The notes beneath the pieces are model-generated. The model was not told the origin of the DNA. It made no database searches and saw only the letters and a list, made by a program, of their open reading frames with translations. Below, one piece after another: positions 1-7,803 of a DNA stretch of 64,000 nucleotides. The DNA is from an uncultured Actinomyces sp. (GTDB taxonomy: Bacteria; Actinomycetota; Actinomycetes; Actinomycetales; Actinomycetaceae). The stretch lies in the NCBI GenBank assembly GCA_900541895.1, contig UWSI01000002.1:1-64000 (forward strand). Reading direction: 5' to 3'. How positions within the stretch are numbered: the stretch's first letter is position 1; each line of letters starts with the position of its first letter. A program made the position numbers and the translations under genes.

Positions 1-50
1 ACACCGTGAAGTGGGGGTCGGCAGGGACCGTCCGGCGCTGATATAGCGCG

Positions 51-80
51 GTGCCCCGCCAGCTTCGGCTGGCGGGGCAC
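51..80. terminator. Perfect GC-rich hairpin with TTCG loop
   Basis: A 13-bp perfect stem (GTGCCCCGCCAGC at 51-63, complement at 68-80) closed by a TTCG tetraloop. It is followed by only a short T-containing tract, so it may be a terminator for a gene left of the window or part of the repeat cluster that begins in its right arm. Seen directly; function inferred. Confidence 0.55.
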
Positions 81-139
81 TTGCGTTTCAGGGTACTTGT
101 GTTTCCGGGGTACCTTGCGTTTCCGGGGCACTTGCGGCG
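77..139. repeat. Short tandem repeat array with GGCACTTGCG-like units
   Basis: About four imperfect 16-18 bp units, each with a core related to GG(C/T)ACTTG(C/T)G followed by TTTCCGGG. The first unit overlaps the right arm of the 51-80 hairpin. The same GGCACTTGC core recurs in the 20-bp array at 10901-11000. Confidence 0.6.
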
Positions 140-181
140 AATTTTTATGACAGCCTATGGAGCCAAGAGATCGCCCGAGCG

Positions 182-841
182 TCAGTAATTCTTGAATCCG
201 CCCTTACCGGGTGGCGGCGGGAAAGCGCCGGGGGCCGGCGTAGGTGGAGTCGCTGGGGGCGAATACGGTGACACGGGCGGTGCATACGATATCGCGGGCG
301 GCGTATAGGGCGACGTGGGCGTGGGACTGCTGCTCTCCACCACCATCACATTGCCGTTGGTTAGCACGATGTTCGTGGGGGAGTGTAGCTGGGCCATAGT
401 CGTTTGCCGTTTGCGCCATGCATAAACGGCAATGATCAGGGCAAGCACAGTATAAATGGCGTGTTTGATGGTTGGATTATCTGCAAGATTGGGTGCGAAT
501 TCTTCCAAGAACATCAAAACAACAGTCAGCATGAGGATCAGGCTAGATATAACCACGATCGGGAAACTGACAATCGCATAGATGCGTCGAGAGGCCGCGT
601 ACAGCAGGTTATTGAGCTTGTGATAGGCGAATCCGACAATAACCATTGCAACAACAGCCCAAATGAAGTGGGCCGTTTCTGAGGATGTCAGCCATGTCAT
701 GTGGCCCATTGTGAAAATGCCGGTAAGCCCTATGGCAAGTACGTAGTCGGGGGAGAAGAGCATCCACAGCAGTAATCGCATGTAGAAAAAGAGGAAGGCG
801 ATGATGATCGCGAAAATGAGCAGTATGAACAGCAAGGGCAT
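182..841 (-). CDS. Membrane protein with proline-rich C-terminal tail, unknown function
   Basis: A 219-residue protein with about four or five hydrophobic segments (roughly residues 1-25, 31-52, 57-75, 85-115 and 125-143). A Pro/Ser/Thr-rich tail follows (about 172-219) with repeated TP, PP and YxPP groups and ends GGFKNY. I recognise no catalytic motif. The tail is probably cytoplasmic and disordered, or serves as a binding segment. The start at ATG 841-839 is the only good one because the hydrophobic N-terminus begins there. It is separated by about 450 bp from the divergent glpQ-like gene. Family unknown; that it is a real membrane-protein gene is likely from composition. Confidence 0.7.
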   Translation of the reverse strand: MPLLFILLIFAIIIAFLFFYMRLLLWMLFSPDYVLAIGLTGIFTMGHMTWLTSSETAHFIWAVVAMVIVGFAYHKLNNLLYAASRRIYAIVSFPIVVISSLILMLTVVLMFLEEFAPNLADNPTIKHAIYTVLALIIAVYAWRKRQTTMAQLHSPTNIVLTNGNVMVVESSSPTPTSPYTPPAISYAPPVSPYSPPATPPTPAPGAFPPPPGKGGFKNY

Positions 842-1298
842 GCCTTCATCCTAACAATGTGAAATTTGTGCTAGCTGATACCTTGATGAGCGCGGAAATT
901 GGTGCTTGAACAGTATTTGTTCTGCTGGATTTAGCGCTCTTTGCTGGTACCTTTTCCAATTTTTAATCGAGAAATTAAGACCTGACGGGTTGTCCGCTTC
1001 TCTAGAGTGGCGAATAGTACAACTATGTATCCGCACATAGGTGCAGATGTCACTGCACATAAGTGCACAAAGCTGGGTAAATGCTGCGCAATTTCTTTGG
1101 AATAGCTTTCGACCTGCGAAAATGCAGTTTAGCTATCGATGTTCGCGTTTAGCAAATATGCAAATCTGTGTGCGGGAACACATTTGTAAGCATGAAACTC
1201 GAACATACCAGTCACATAATTAACAGCGGAGATCGGAGACTATTAGTCCCTGATCTTTAGGTTTTGTCCATCCTCGACAAGGAAGTCAGTGAACTTCT
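842..1298. other. Intergenic region with candidate operators
   Basis: A 457-bp gap between divergent genes. I see no further ORF or RNA gene. It is AT-richer than the surroundings and holds the paired palindromic sites at 1032-1067. Around 1155-1195 there is a loose inverted repeat (ATGCAAAT...TGTGT / ACACA...TTTGT...GCAT). It probably carries promoters for both flanking genes. Confidence 0.6.
1032..1067. promoter_or_regulatory. Two direct copies of a GCACATA(A/G)GTGCA palindrome, candidate operator
   Basis: GCACATAGGTGCA at 1033-1045 and GCACATAAGTGCA at 1055-1067 are direct copies 22 bp apart, about two helical turns. The second reads as the perfect palindrome TGCAC-ATAA-GTGCA and the first has one arm mismatch. 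They lie about 230 bp upstream of the glycerophosphodiesterase start. Binding by a dimeric repressor or activator is inferred; the regulator is unknown. Confidence 0.5.
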
Positions 1299-2033
1299 AT
1301 GGAACGTCGCATTTTTGCACACCGCGGTTTGAACCGTGTCGCACCCGAGAACAGTCTTGCAGCTTTTGAAAAGACTGCAGATGCTGGTCTCACCTGGATT
1401 GAGACTGACGTCGACATCCTTGGTGACGGTACTCCAATCGTCATCCACGACACGTCGCTTGATCGTACGACCAATCGCAGCGGGTCGTACTACGGCCTCG
1501 AGAAGGCAGATCTGGCATCGATTGATGCTGGTTCATGGTTCTCTCCGGAATTCGCCGGGCAGCCCCTGCCTACCCTTGAGCAGCTGATCGAGCTCCTCAA
1601 CCGTCGTGGACTGAATGCCAACATTGAGATCAAGTCGAATGAGGCCGGTGGCGCCATGTCCATGCGCCTCATTGATTCGATTCTTGATGCGCTGACTGGA
1701 CTCGACCCCGAACGAGAGGTTTTCTTCTCCTCCTTTAATCACGTGTTGCTGGCGAAGATTAAGGAACGCGCACCTCAGTACGAAGTGGGCTGCCTGTACG
1801 AGACTTGTGCTCTCTACGACGACTGGAAGTCCATGCTCGAGCTGGTTGGCGCGTCATACATTCACCCCGAGGACCGCGGTCTGACCAAGTCCAAGGTTGA
1901 GGCCTTCCGTGAGGCAGGCTTCGGTGTCAACGTGTGGACCGTGAACTCGATTGACCGAGCACATGAGCTCTTCAATTGGGGCGCAACCGGTGTCTTCACC
2001 GATGTTGCGGACTCTTTTGCCCATCTTCAGTGA
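1299..2033 (+). CDS. Glycerophosphodiester phosphodiesterase (GlpQ/UgpQ-like)
   Basis: Hydrolyses glycerophosphodiesters (deacylated phospholipids) to sn-glycerol-3-phosphate plus the alcohol. The 244-residue protein is a single GDPD TIM-barrel: the HRG motif near residue 8, ENSLAAF, the ETDV metal-ligand strand near 36-39 and IVIHDxSLDRTTN near 47-57 are all present, as is the late GFGVNVWTVN strand. There is no signal peptide, so it acts in the cytoplasm like UgpQ. The MFS transporter gene begins 28 bp downstream, which suggests import and hydrolysis of the same compound. Substrate specificity is inferred from the fold only. Confidence 0.88.
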   Translation: MERRIFAHRGLNRVAPENSLAAFEKTADAGLTWIETDVDILGDGTPIVIHDTSLDRTTNRSGSYYGLEKADLASIDAGSWFSPEFAGQPLPTLEQLIELLNRRGLNANIEIKSNEAGGAMSMRLIDSILDALTGLDPEREVFFSSFNHVLLAKIKERAPQYEVGCLYETCALYDDWKSMLELVGASYIHPEDRGLTKSKVEAFREAGFGVNVWTVNSIDRAHELFNWGATGVFTDVADSFAHLQ

Positions 2034-2061
2034 GTGAATCTCGAAAGGTAAATTCAACAAC

Positions 2062-3396
2062 ATGTCTGAAACCTCAGTAGGCACAAAGTCGCGCCTCCCT
2101 AAGTTCATGCAGAAGGGACGCCTGGGCGGCTTCCTCTCTGTCGTGTTGACCGGCCAGCTGGTCTACGTCTCCTTCGAGGCGTTTAAGGGATCTCTGCTGA
2201 TCCCCGTGACCAATGCTCTTGGCATTACGGTCGCTGACTTCGGTACCATCATGGGCTGGCTTGGCATCGCCATGTTCATGTACGTGCCCGCCGGCTGGGT
2301 GAACAACCGTTTCCCCATCCGTAACATTCTGATCGCCTTCGCCTCTTGGCGACTGCTGACCTTCCTGTTCCTGTGGCTCTCCCCGGTCTTGGGCTACCAC
2401 CTGAACATCAAGATGCTTGTTGGCATTGCAATTACGTGGGCAATTTGGGACGCCATCGGTTGGCCCGCCGTCGTCAACGGCGTTTCCTTCATGGCATCCG
2501 ACTCTGACTCCAAGGGCCGTGGCCTCGCAATGGGCCTCCTCGAGTCCATCCGTCGTGGCGTTGAGTTCTGCATGAACCTCATCATCATCGGCTTCATGGC
2601 TATCTTCCCGACCCACGCAAACGGCATCATGATCGGCTTCGGTCTTGCATACTCGCTGCTGCTGATCCCGAACATCATCGCCATCCTGCGCTTCGTTCCC
2701 GCCAACGCTGTTGCCGAGTCCGAAGGCCACTCCAAGAACACCGCAGCTCTCATGGGTCTGCTCAAGGTTCTGGCACAGCCCGGTGTCTGGTTCGCAGGTA
2801 TCGCCGGCATGTGTGTTTACTGGAGCTACGTCAACCTGATCTACTCCTCGGCTCCTTACCTGAAGCTGGTCTTCCACGCATCTGACGCGGCCTCTGGTGC
2901 ATTCGGTATCTTCTCGACCGGTTTCGTTGGCATCATCGCCGGCCTCGTTGCAGGTGTGCTCGCTGACTACGTCTTCAAGTCCTCGACCACCATGGTCGCA
3001 GTCGCTCTGACCGTTATCGCCATCGGCGTTGGTCTGGTTTACCTGCTGCCCGCATCCGACTCGATGATGTGGCCTGCAATGATCCTGCTGGTCGTCATGG
3101 CATTCGGTGTCTTCCTTGGTAAGTCCGTGCTGCTTGCTCCTATCGCCGAGCTGCACCTGCCCGAGGAAATCAACGGCTCCGCAATGTCGGTCGGTTCCTT
3201 CCTGGTCTACGCCTCCATTCTTTGGGGCAACCCGACCACCGCTGGAATCATCACCGCTCACGAGGCCAACCCCTACGATGGCTACCGCATCATCTTCCTG
3301 ATCACGCTCTGCGTGGCACTCGTTGGTGCTGTTTGCGCCTACGCGCTGGTGTTCTCGAACCGTCGCAAGAAGGCTCTGAGCGCCGAGGTTGAGTGA
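2062..3396 (+). CDS. Major facilitator superfamily transporter
   Basis: A 444-residue polytopic protein with about 12 hydrophobic helices and a short basic N-terminus. A GLAMGLLESIRRG loop lies between helices of the N-terminal half. It sits 28 bp behind the glycerophosphodiesterase, so it probably imports the phosphodiester or exports a product; GlpT-like organophosphate transport is a guess from context. RBS AAAGG lies upstream of the ATG. Codon use is strongly biased to C-ending codons, suggesting good expression. A strong terminator follows at 3461-3520. Confidence 0.8.
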   Translation: MSETSVGTKSRLPKFMQKGRLGGFLSVVLTGQLVYVSFEAFKGSLLIPVTNALGITVADFGTIMGWLGIAMFMYVPAGWVNNRFPIRNILIAFASWRLLTFLFLWLSPVLGYHLNIKMLVGIAITWAIWDAIGWPAVVNGVSFMASDSDSKGRGLAMGLLESIRRGVEFCMNLIIIGFMAIFPTHANGIMIGFGLAYSLLLIPNIIAILRFVPANAVAESEGHSKNTAALMGLLKVLAQPGVWFAGIAGMCVYWSYVNLIYSSAPYLKLVFHASDAASGAFGIFSTGFVGIIAGLVAGVLADYVFKSSTTMVAVALTVIAIGVGLVYLLPASDSMMWPAMILLVVMAFGVFLGKSVLLAPIAELHLPEEINGSAMSVGSFLVYASILWGNPTTAGIITAHEANPYDGYRIIFLITLCVALVGAVCAYALVFSNRRKKALSAEVE

Positions 3397-3460
3397 TCCT
3401 TTCGAGGACACTTTCCGCTGAATCCAAACCAGTTGGCCTCTCGAGGCTGAACTGACTGAG

Positions 3461-3520
3461 GCGGGTCCTTATCGTCCCAGGTACTTCGGTACCGGACCTA
3501 GACGATGAGGACCCGTCTTT
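3461..3520 (+). terminator. Rho-independent terminator after the GDPD-MFS pair
   Basis: A long hairpin whose arms (3461-3484 and 3489-3516) pair with few mismatches around a TTCG loop, followed by TTTTA. It lies 64 bp after the MFS stop. Confidence 0.8.
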
Positions 3521-3673
3521 TACATGTCCTCAAGCCCTTGCTTCCCCGTCATCACTCTCAACTTCTCCGGCCCGTCTTCGTCCACGCCTCGGCGTGATTG
3601 TGGAACAATAAGACCAGATCGCATCTACCATTCATCAACACATCTAGCATCAGCGCGAGGGGTTGGAAGCTTC

Positions 3674-4846
3674 ATGGCTCTCTTTGAATTCGACGAGGGG
3701 CGTTTGATCCCTGCCCAATTCGGCCGCTCAGTATCCGACGGTTTGACCCCCGAAATCGTTGATGCCGTATGTAATCAGGTGCTCGAGATCGTTTCGCGCC
3801 CACTTTTCCCCATCACTTGGCGAGATATTTCCCCCTTTGAAGGTTCGGCCTTTGTCGATGGCTCCACAGAAGACGAAGCTCCTCGATTGACTGCCCTTGA
3901 TCCTTCGGGTCAAGTTGTTTCGGTCGAGATTCTTGATTTCCTTGACTCAGATACGCTGATTCAGTCCCTTTCGCGCCTTGCTGGAACTGCCGCGCTGTCG
4001 TGGTCGGATCTGGCTCGTGAATATCCCGGAGGCGTCGCAGCTTTCAAGTCCGGGTGGATTCAATTCCGCGATTCAATGCCGCCCTCGCCCGGTGCGGGGC
4101 CGCGTCTGGTCATGGTTGTTGGCCGCATCGATCCCGCAGTTCGTCCGGCGCTTGAAGTTCTGGCTGCCTCCGGCGTTGAGGTTCATGAAATGAGCTTGCG
4201 CGAGATGAGCAATGGGCGTTCTTTCCTCGAAGTTCACGCTGTGGGCCCGCGTACCTACGCGCACGCTCCTCACCTGCTGGCCGGGCGCTCTGATGACGTC
4301 CCCGCGATCGCCTCGTCAATCCGGGACGTGTCCGCTCCCGTGACCATTGAATCCTCCGCGGCCGTTGACTTTGTTCCTTCCGAGCCTGCTGCCGACGCTG
4401 AGACCTTAGAGCCGCAAGCTCCTGAAATGGAAGCTGAGCACGCGCTCGAAGGAAGCGATTTGCATCATCATGCTGCGCCAGTCGTTGGTGAAGATGGTGA
4501 CGACGACCTCGAAGAGGAGAGCGAAGAGCTCCGCGCCGCACGCGAGGCGGGGATCCCCATCCTCTCGCGAGATGCGGCTGCCCTGCGTGTCCTTGGACAG
4601 ATTATTGCCGAGGATGTTCCCGCAATTATCGTTAAGGTTCCTCAGGCAGAGTGTGAATTCACTGCCGAGGGTCTGTTCCGCTCGGGCGAAGAGAGCTGGG
4701 ATGACCCGCAGGATGCGCTTTCCTACTTTGGTGTTTCCGGTAACGGCTGGACGCTGTGGCACCTGGGTGGGGAAGAAGGCCCGACCTTGGGTGAGTCCCT
4801 GGCAGAGGTCAACCGAGAGATCATTCGCGAGTACTCACGCGATTAG
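3674..4846 (+). CDS. Conserved actinobacterial-type hypothetical protein, 390 aa
   Basis: I do not recognise this family. The reading frame is open from 3524, but the preferred start is ATG 3674 (MALFEFDEGRLIPAQFG) because it has a purine-rich GAGG upstream and the first 50 codons look non-coding. The protein is acidic and soluble with no signal peptide or membrane segment. An N-terminal folded part (about 1-210) is joined by an Ala/Glu/Pro-rich acidic linker (about 215-285) to a C-terminal globular segment that contains SRDAAALRVLGQI and ends GPTLGESLAEVNREIIREY. It overlaps the convergent hydrolase gene by 4 bp. Function unknown. Confidence 0.75.
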   Translation: MALFEFDEGRLIPAQFGRSVSDGLTPEIVDAVCNQVLEIVSRPLFPITWRDISPFEGSAFVDGSTEDEAPRLTALDPSGQVVSVEILDFLDSDTLIQSLSRLAGTAALSWSDLAREYPGGVAAFKSGWIQFRDSMPPSPGAGPRLVMVVGRIDPAVRPALEVLAASGVEVHEMSLREMSNGRSFLEVHAVGPRTYAHAPHLLAGRSDDVPAIASSIRDVSAPVTIESSAAVDFVPSEPAADAETLEPQAPEMEAEHALEGSDLHHHAAPVVGEDGDDDLEEESEELRAAREAGIPILSRDAAALRVLGQIIAEDVPAIIVKVPQAECEFTAEGLFRSGEESWDDPQDALSYFGVSGNGWTLWHLGGEEGPTLGESLAEVNREIIREYSRD

Positions 4847-5964
4847 ATAAACGCCTTAATCCAGCGATCCATTGTTTCGTAGACCCGTGCGCGCACCTGA
4901 GGGTCAGAGAGCAGCAGGTCGTGCTTGCCCGGGAAACTGGCAATGGTGACCAGTGGCCCTAAGCGCGATGAGCGCTCCAAGATGACTTCCCGATCTAAGA
5001 CGACGTCACTTGAAAAGGTTTCTGGCGTGAATTCTTCGCTGAAGAAACTTGATGTCGACATCATCGAAAGCACTGGAATATCCAATTTGACCGAAGTTGC
5101 AACACTGTCGTGGCCTTCAAGGATTGCCTCGAGCCAGGCTGCGTAAACCGGGTAGGAGCCGGGACGCTTCCACTCCAGCGCGTAATCCCATCCCTGAACA
5201 GCGGGGTCGTCGGCGTAGGCCTTGAGAGATTCCGGTAGGGGGGCTTCTAGCGAGTTCCAGCCCTCGTGGAGCGAGCGTGCGTAGTTATCTGGGCCGCTGC
5301 CTCCTCCTGGAACCGCCCACATCGGATTTCGAGAGGCAATGCGTTCAAGAATTGGAGCCATGGTTGAACGCATGGAAGCCATTGTCTGCATTTCAAGCCA
5401 CGCAGAATTCAAGATGAGGCCGTCGATCGCGCCGGGATGGCGATTTGCCCACAGTGTTGCAAGCAATCCGCCCGTTGAGTGACCCATGAGAACAAGTGGA
5501 AGGTCGGGATAATCATTGCGGATCAGATCCAGAGCTTCTCCGAGTTCCTCATCGTACAAGCTGAGGTTCGAAACGAATCCCATGCGCTGGCCGGGGCGTA
5601 GCGAACGGCCGTACCTGCGTAGGTCGATTGCGTAGAAGGCCCCTGCGCAGTCGGCTATATTTTGGGCTAGCTCGCGCTGGAAGAAGTAGTCGTTGCGGCC
5701 GTGAATGTACAGGGTAATGAAACGGGGGGAGGGGGAAGAAGCTGCGTGGCCTTGGTAGCGAACCAAAGTTGCAACAACAGGACCTGCGTCATCATCCATG
5801 AGGGGGATGGTGCGCGATTCGTAGCCCTCACCCAGCACGTCGCGTCGCCACTGGCCAACGGGGGCTGGACCTTCTTCTCCCCAGGGGGCCAGCACGGCCT
5901 CGTCGACGAGGCCGTCGAAGCCATCGGTGCTGCTTGGGGACTCGGGGAGCTCGGTTTCGTCCAC
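4843..5964 (-). CDS. Alpha/beta hydrolase (monoacylglycerol-lipase / serine aminopeptidase type)
   Basis: Serine hydrolase of the Hydrolase_4 group. The nucleophile elbow GHSTGG, the oxyanion strand YIHGRND about 70 residues earlier, and a late PGKHDLLLS supplying the catalytic His are visible. It is cytoplasmic, with no signal peptide. An ATG at 5994 has no ribosome binding site; the GTG at 5964 has GGAG eight bases upstream, so I chose it (373 aa; the nucleophile is then Ser163). The natural substrate is unknown; lipid esters or small esters are likely. It converges on the unknown gene at 3674 with a 4-bp overlap. Confidence 0.8.
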   Translation of the reverse strand: MDETELPESPSSTDGFDGLVDEAVLAPWGEEGPAPVGQWRRDVLGEGYESRTIPLMDDDAGPVVATLVRYQGHAASSPSPRFITLYIHGRNDYFFQRELAQNIADCAGAFYAIDLRRYGRSLRPGQRMGFVSNLSLYDEELGEALDLIRNDYPDLPLVLMGHSTGGLLATLWANRHPGAIDGLILNSAWLEMQTMASMRSTMAPILERIASRNPMWAVPGGGSGPDNYARSLHEGWNSLEAPLPESLKAYADDPAVQGWDYALEWKRPGSYPVYAAWLEAILEGHDSVATSVKLDIPVLSMMSTSSFFSEEFTPETFSSDVVLDREVILERSSRLGPLVTIASFPGKHDLLLSDPQVRARVYETMDRWIKAFI

Positions 5965-6039
5965 TGTTCTCACTCCTGTGTTGGGGATCTGCATTGATTT
6001 TATGTGGATCTTCGCGTGAAAGATATCGTTATTTGGGGC

Positions 6040-6103
6040 AAATGTTACAAATGTTGCGATCGTGATTTATGTGGCTTCGGTTAAACATTGTTGCGAATGT
6101 TGC
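6040..6103. promoter_or_regulatory. Two pairs of 9-bp direct repeats resembling MtrA boxes
   Basis: AAATGTTAC (6040-6048) is followed immediately by AAATGTTGC (6049-6057), and CATTGTTGC (6086-6094) by GAATGTTGC (6095-6103). On the minus strand these read as GTAACATTT/GCAACATTT-type units. The pattern resembles the 9-bp direct repeats reported for the response regulator MtrA, which controls NlpC/P60 and Rpf wall hydrolases in Actinobacteria. They lie 75-138 bp upstream of the NlpC/P60 gene. Confidence 0.5.
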
Positions 6104-6177
6104 CTAAGTGAACTACTCTCGAATGCTGTATATGACGACGCACGCCCTTATCCCGGCGTACAACGACAGGTGGACCA

Positions 6178-7467
6178 GTGAGACGTGAGACAAAGCGCCG
6201 CGGTATTCGCGCAATCAGCGTGACCGCGCTATTTGCATCACTCGCTGCAGCAACTCCCGGTATCGCTCTTGCAGCTCCCAGTGACGAAGAGATCGCACGA
6301 GCCCGCGAAGCCGAAAATGCGGCAAAAATGTCGGTCGCTCAGATCGAAGTAGAACTTGCAAGCGTAAAAAGCGAAGCTGAAGTTGCACTTCAGAAAGCCA
6401 TGAGTGCTGAGGAAGAGCTGAATGGTGCCCGCTACTCGCTTGAACAGGCGACTCAGACCGCGCGTCAAGCGCAAGCGGATGCTGATAAAGCGAAGGCTGA
6501 TTACGAGGCGGGGAAGCAAGAGATCGCCTCCATCGCACAGACAGCATACCGCGATGGTGGTTCATCCCTTGACGCCATCGCCCCCTATCTTTCCGCCGAC
6601 GGGCTGCGCACGGTCGAAACCAAGCAGGCTACGCTCAACTCCTTCTCGGCCTCGGCGAACGTCAAAATGCAAAAGGTTGCCGCGCTCGAGCAGGTCGCAA
6701 ACGTCATGAACGACGCTGCGATCCAGGCGCAGGCAAAGCAGGCGGAAGCAACCGCACAGGTTGAAACTCGTACCGCTGCGGCTCAGAGCGCTGCAAATAA
6801 CGCAAGTAATGCACAGGCAATAACTGCTGCTCGCCGTGATGCTCTGGTTGCGGAGCTCGCGCGCAAGCAGAACACAACCGTTGAGCTGATTAATCAACGC
6901 GAGGCCGAGCTTGAGGCGCAGCGTCAGGCGGCAGCAGCTGAAGCCGCACGCCAGGCTGCCGCAGCAGAGGCTGCGCGCCAGCAGGCAGCTGCCGAATCTG
7001 CACGTCGCGCACGTGAACAGCAGAACTCGTACACGCCAGCTCCTGCCCCGGCAGCCAGCTATGACGATGACACTCCATCGCGGGGTGGCGGTGGCGGCGG
7101 TAATTCTGATGCCGCTGCAGGCGCCATCGCTTGGGCGAAGAGTAAACTCGGTGCGCGATACGTGTGGGCGGGCGAAGGCCCCGGCTATGACTGCTCCGGT
7201 TTGGTCACCATGGCGTACCGTTCGCAGGGTATTTACCTGACCCACTGGTCGCAGGCACAGTACTCGGAAGGTACTCGCGTGCCGGTCAGCCAAGCCCAGC
7301 CCGGCGATCTGATTTTCTGGAACTGGGATGGTGGCAACATCGACCATGTTGCGATCTACCTGGGTAACAACCAGATCATCGAGGCGCCCACCTTTGGTGT
7401 TCCGGTTCGAATCACCTCGATCTACGGATGGAGCGCGGTTCTGCCCTACGCAGTGCGCGTGGTATGA
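6178..7467 (+). CDS. Secreted NlpC/P60 peptidoglycan endopeptidase with coiled-coil N-terminus (RipA-like)
   Basis: Cleaves peptide stems of peptidoglycan outside the cell. The 429-residue protein has a signal peptide (basic start, hydrophobic core, cut near ALA-AP at about residue 33). An Ala/Glu/Gln-rich coiled coil with strong heptad character follows (about 38-280, including EAARQAAAEAARQQAAAE-type repeats). Then come a Gly/Pro linker and a C-terminal NlpC/P60 domain. Catalytic Cys339 is in YDCSGLV and His390 in DHVAIYLG. The start is GTG at 6178. The layout matches actinobacterial RipA/cell-separation hydrolases, whose coiled coil keeps the enzyme inhibited until an FtsX-type activator binds. 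The MtrA-like boxes upstream support a role in division. Confidence 0.9.
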   Translation: MRRETKRRGIRAISVTALFASLAAATPGIALAAPSDEEIARAREAENAAKMSVAQIEVELASVKSEAEVALQKAMSAEEELNGARYSLEQATQTARQAQADADKAKADYEAGKQEIASIAQTAYRDGGSSLDAIAPYLSADGLRTVETKQATLNSFSASANVKMQKVAALEQVANVMNDAAIQAQAKQAEATAQVETRTAAAQSAANNASNAQAITAARRDALVAELARKQNTTVELINQREAELEAQRQAAAAEAARQAAAAEAARQQAAAESARRAREQQNSYTPAPAPAASYDDDTPSRGGGGGGNSDAAAGAIAWAKSKLGARYVWAGEGPGYDCSGLVTMAYRSQGIYLTHWSQAQYSEGTRVPVSQAQPGDLIFWNWDGGNIDHVAIYLGNNQIIEAPTFGVPVRITSIYGWSAVLPYAVRVV

Positions 7468-7500
7468 CGGTGTGAGTCGGGGGCATTCTCCTCTAATTCA

Positions 7501-7558
7501 CACACGAAGTTGGTGAATGACACGTGGCATAGCCTGTGACATTTCGCGACGTCCTGTG
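7501..7558 (+). repeat. 58-bp palindromic dispersed repeat, copy 1
   Basis: Starts CACACGAAGT, has the invariant core ATAGCCTGTGACATTT and ends with a decayed version of the complementary arm. Inner arms AATGACA/TGACATT pair imperfectly. Same length and orientation as the copies at 11117 and 12497. Confidence 0.75.
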
Positions 7559-7575
7559 GAGGTGGCTGGACAATC

Positions 7576-7612
7576 GGCCCGGGCGTTTGGGGAAGACGCC
7601 CGGGCCTCGTTT
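7576..7612 (+). terminator. Rho-independent terminator after the NlpC/P60 gene
   Basis: An 11-bp perfect stem GGCCCGGGCGT / ACGCCCGGGCC (7576-7586 and 7596-7606) with a 9-base loop, followed by TCGTTTTA. It lies about 110 bp after the NlpC/P60 stop. Confidence 0.85.
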
Positions 7613-7803
7613 TATCTGCGTGGGACGACTAGTTCTGAGCCGCAGCGCTGAGATGTTTATGCTGAGGGCGCTACAGATCCGTTTGTGAGTTGGCTCAACT
7701 TAGAGCAAACAAGAAATAAGTTCCCGTAAATGGTCGTTTTCTCTGGTGACGCCACAAATTGGCAACGACGCATCAGCGTTTCGTCATCGCGAAGAGGAAT
7801 GTC

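Larger units (their letters stand above)
7468..7803. other. Intergenic region: 58-bp repeat, terminator, no gene
   Basis: Holds a copy of the 58-bp palindromic repeat (7501-7558) and a strong terminator (7576-7612). About 190 bp of leader follows before the transporter operon; I see nothing identifiable in it beyond the ribosome binding site GAAGAGGAA at about 7791-7799. Confidence 0.6.

Noticed and set aside
2074..3411. Long open frame (445 codons) on the minus strand opposite the MFS gene
   Set aside because: Composition is rich in Asp/Glu/His/Gly with no recognisable motif and mirrors the codon structure of the transporter; it is a shadow frame caused by strong third-position bias.
5965..6177. 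ydaO-type c-di-AMP riboswitch before the NlpC/P60 gene
   Set aside because: Such riboswitches are known before actinobacterial wall hydrolases and disA is present, but I could not find the conserved ydaO core; the region is explained better by direct-repeat boxes.
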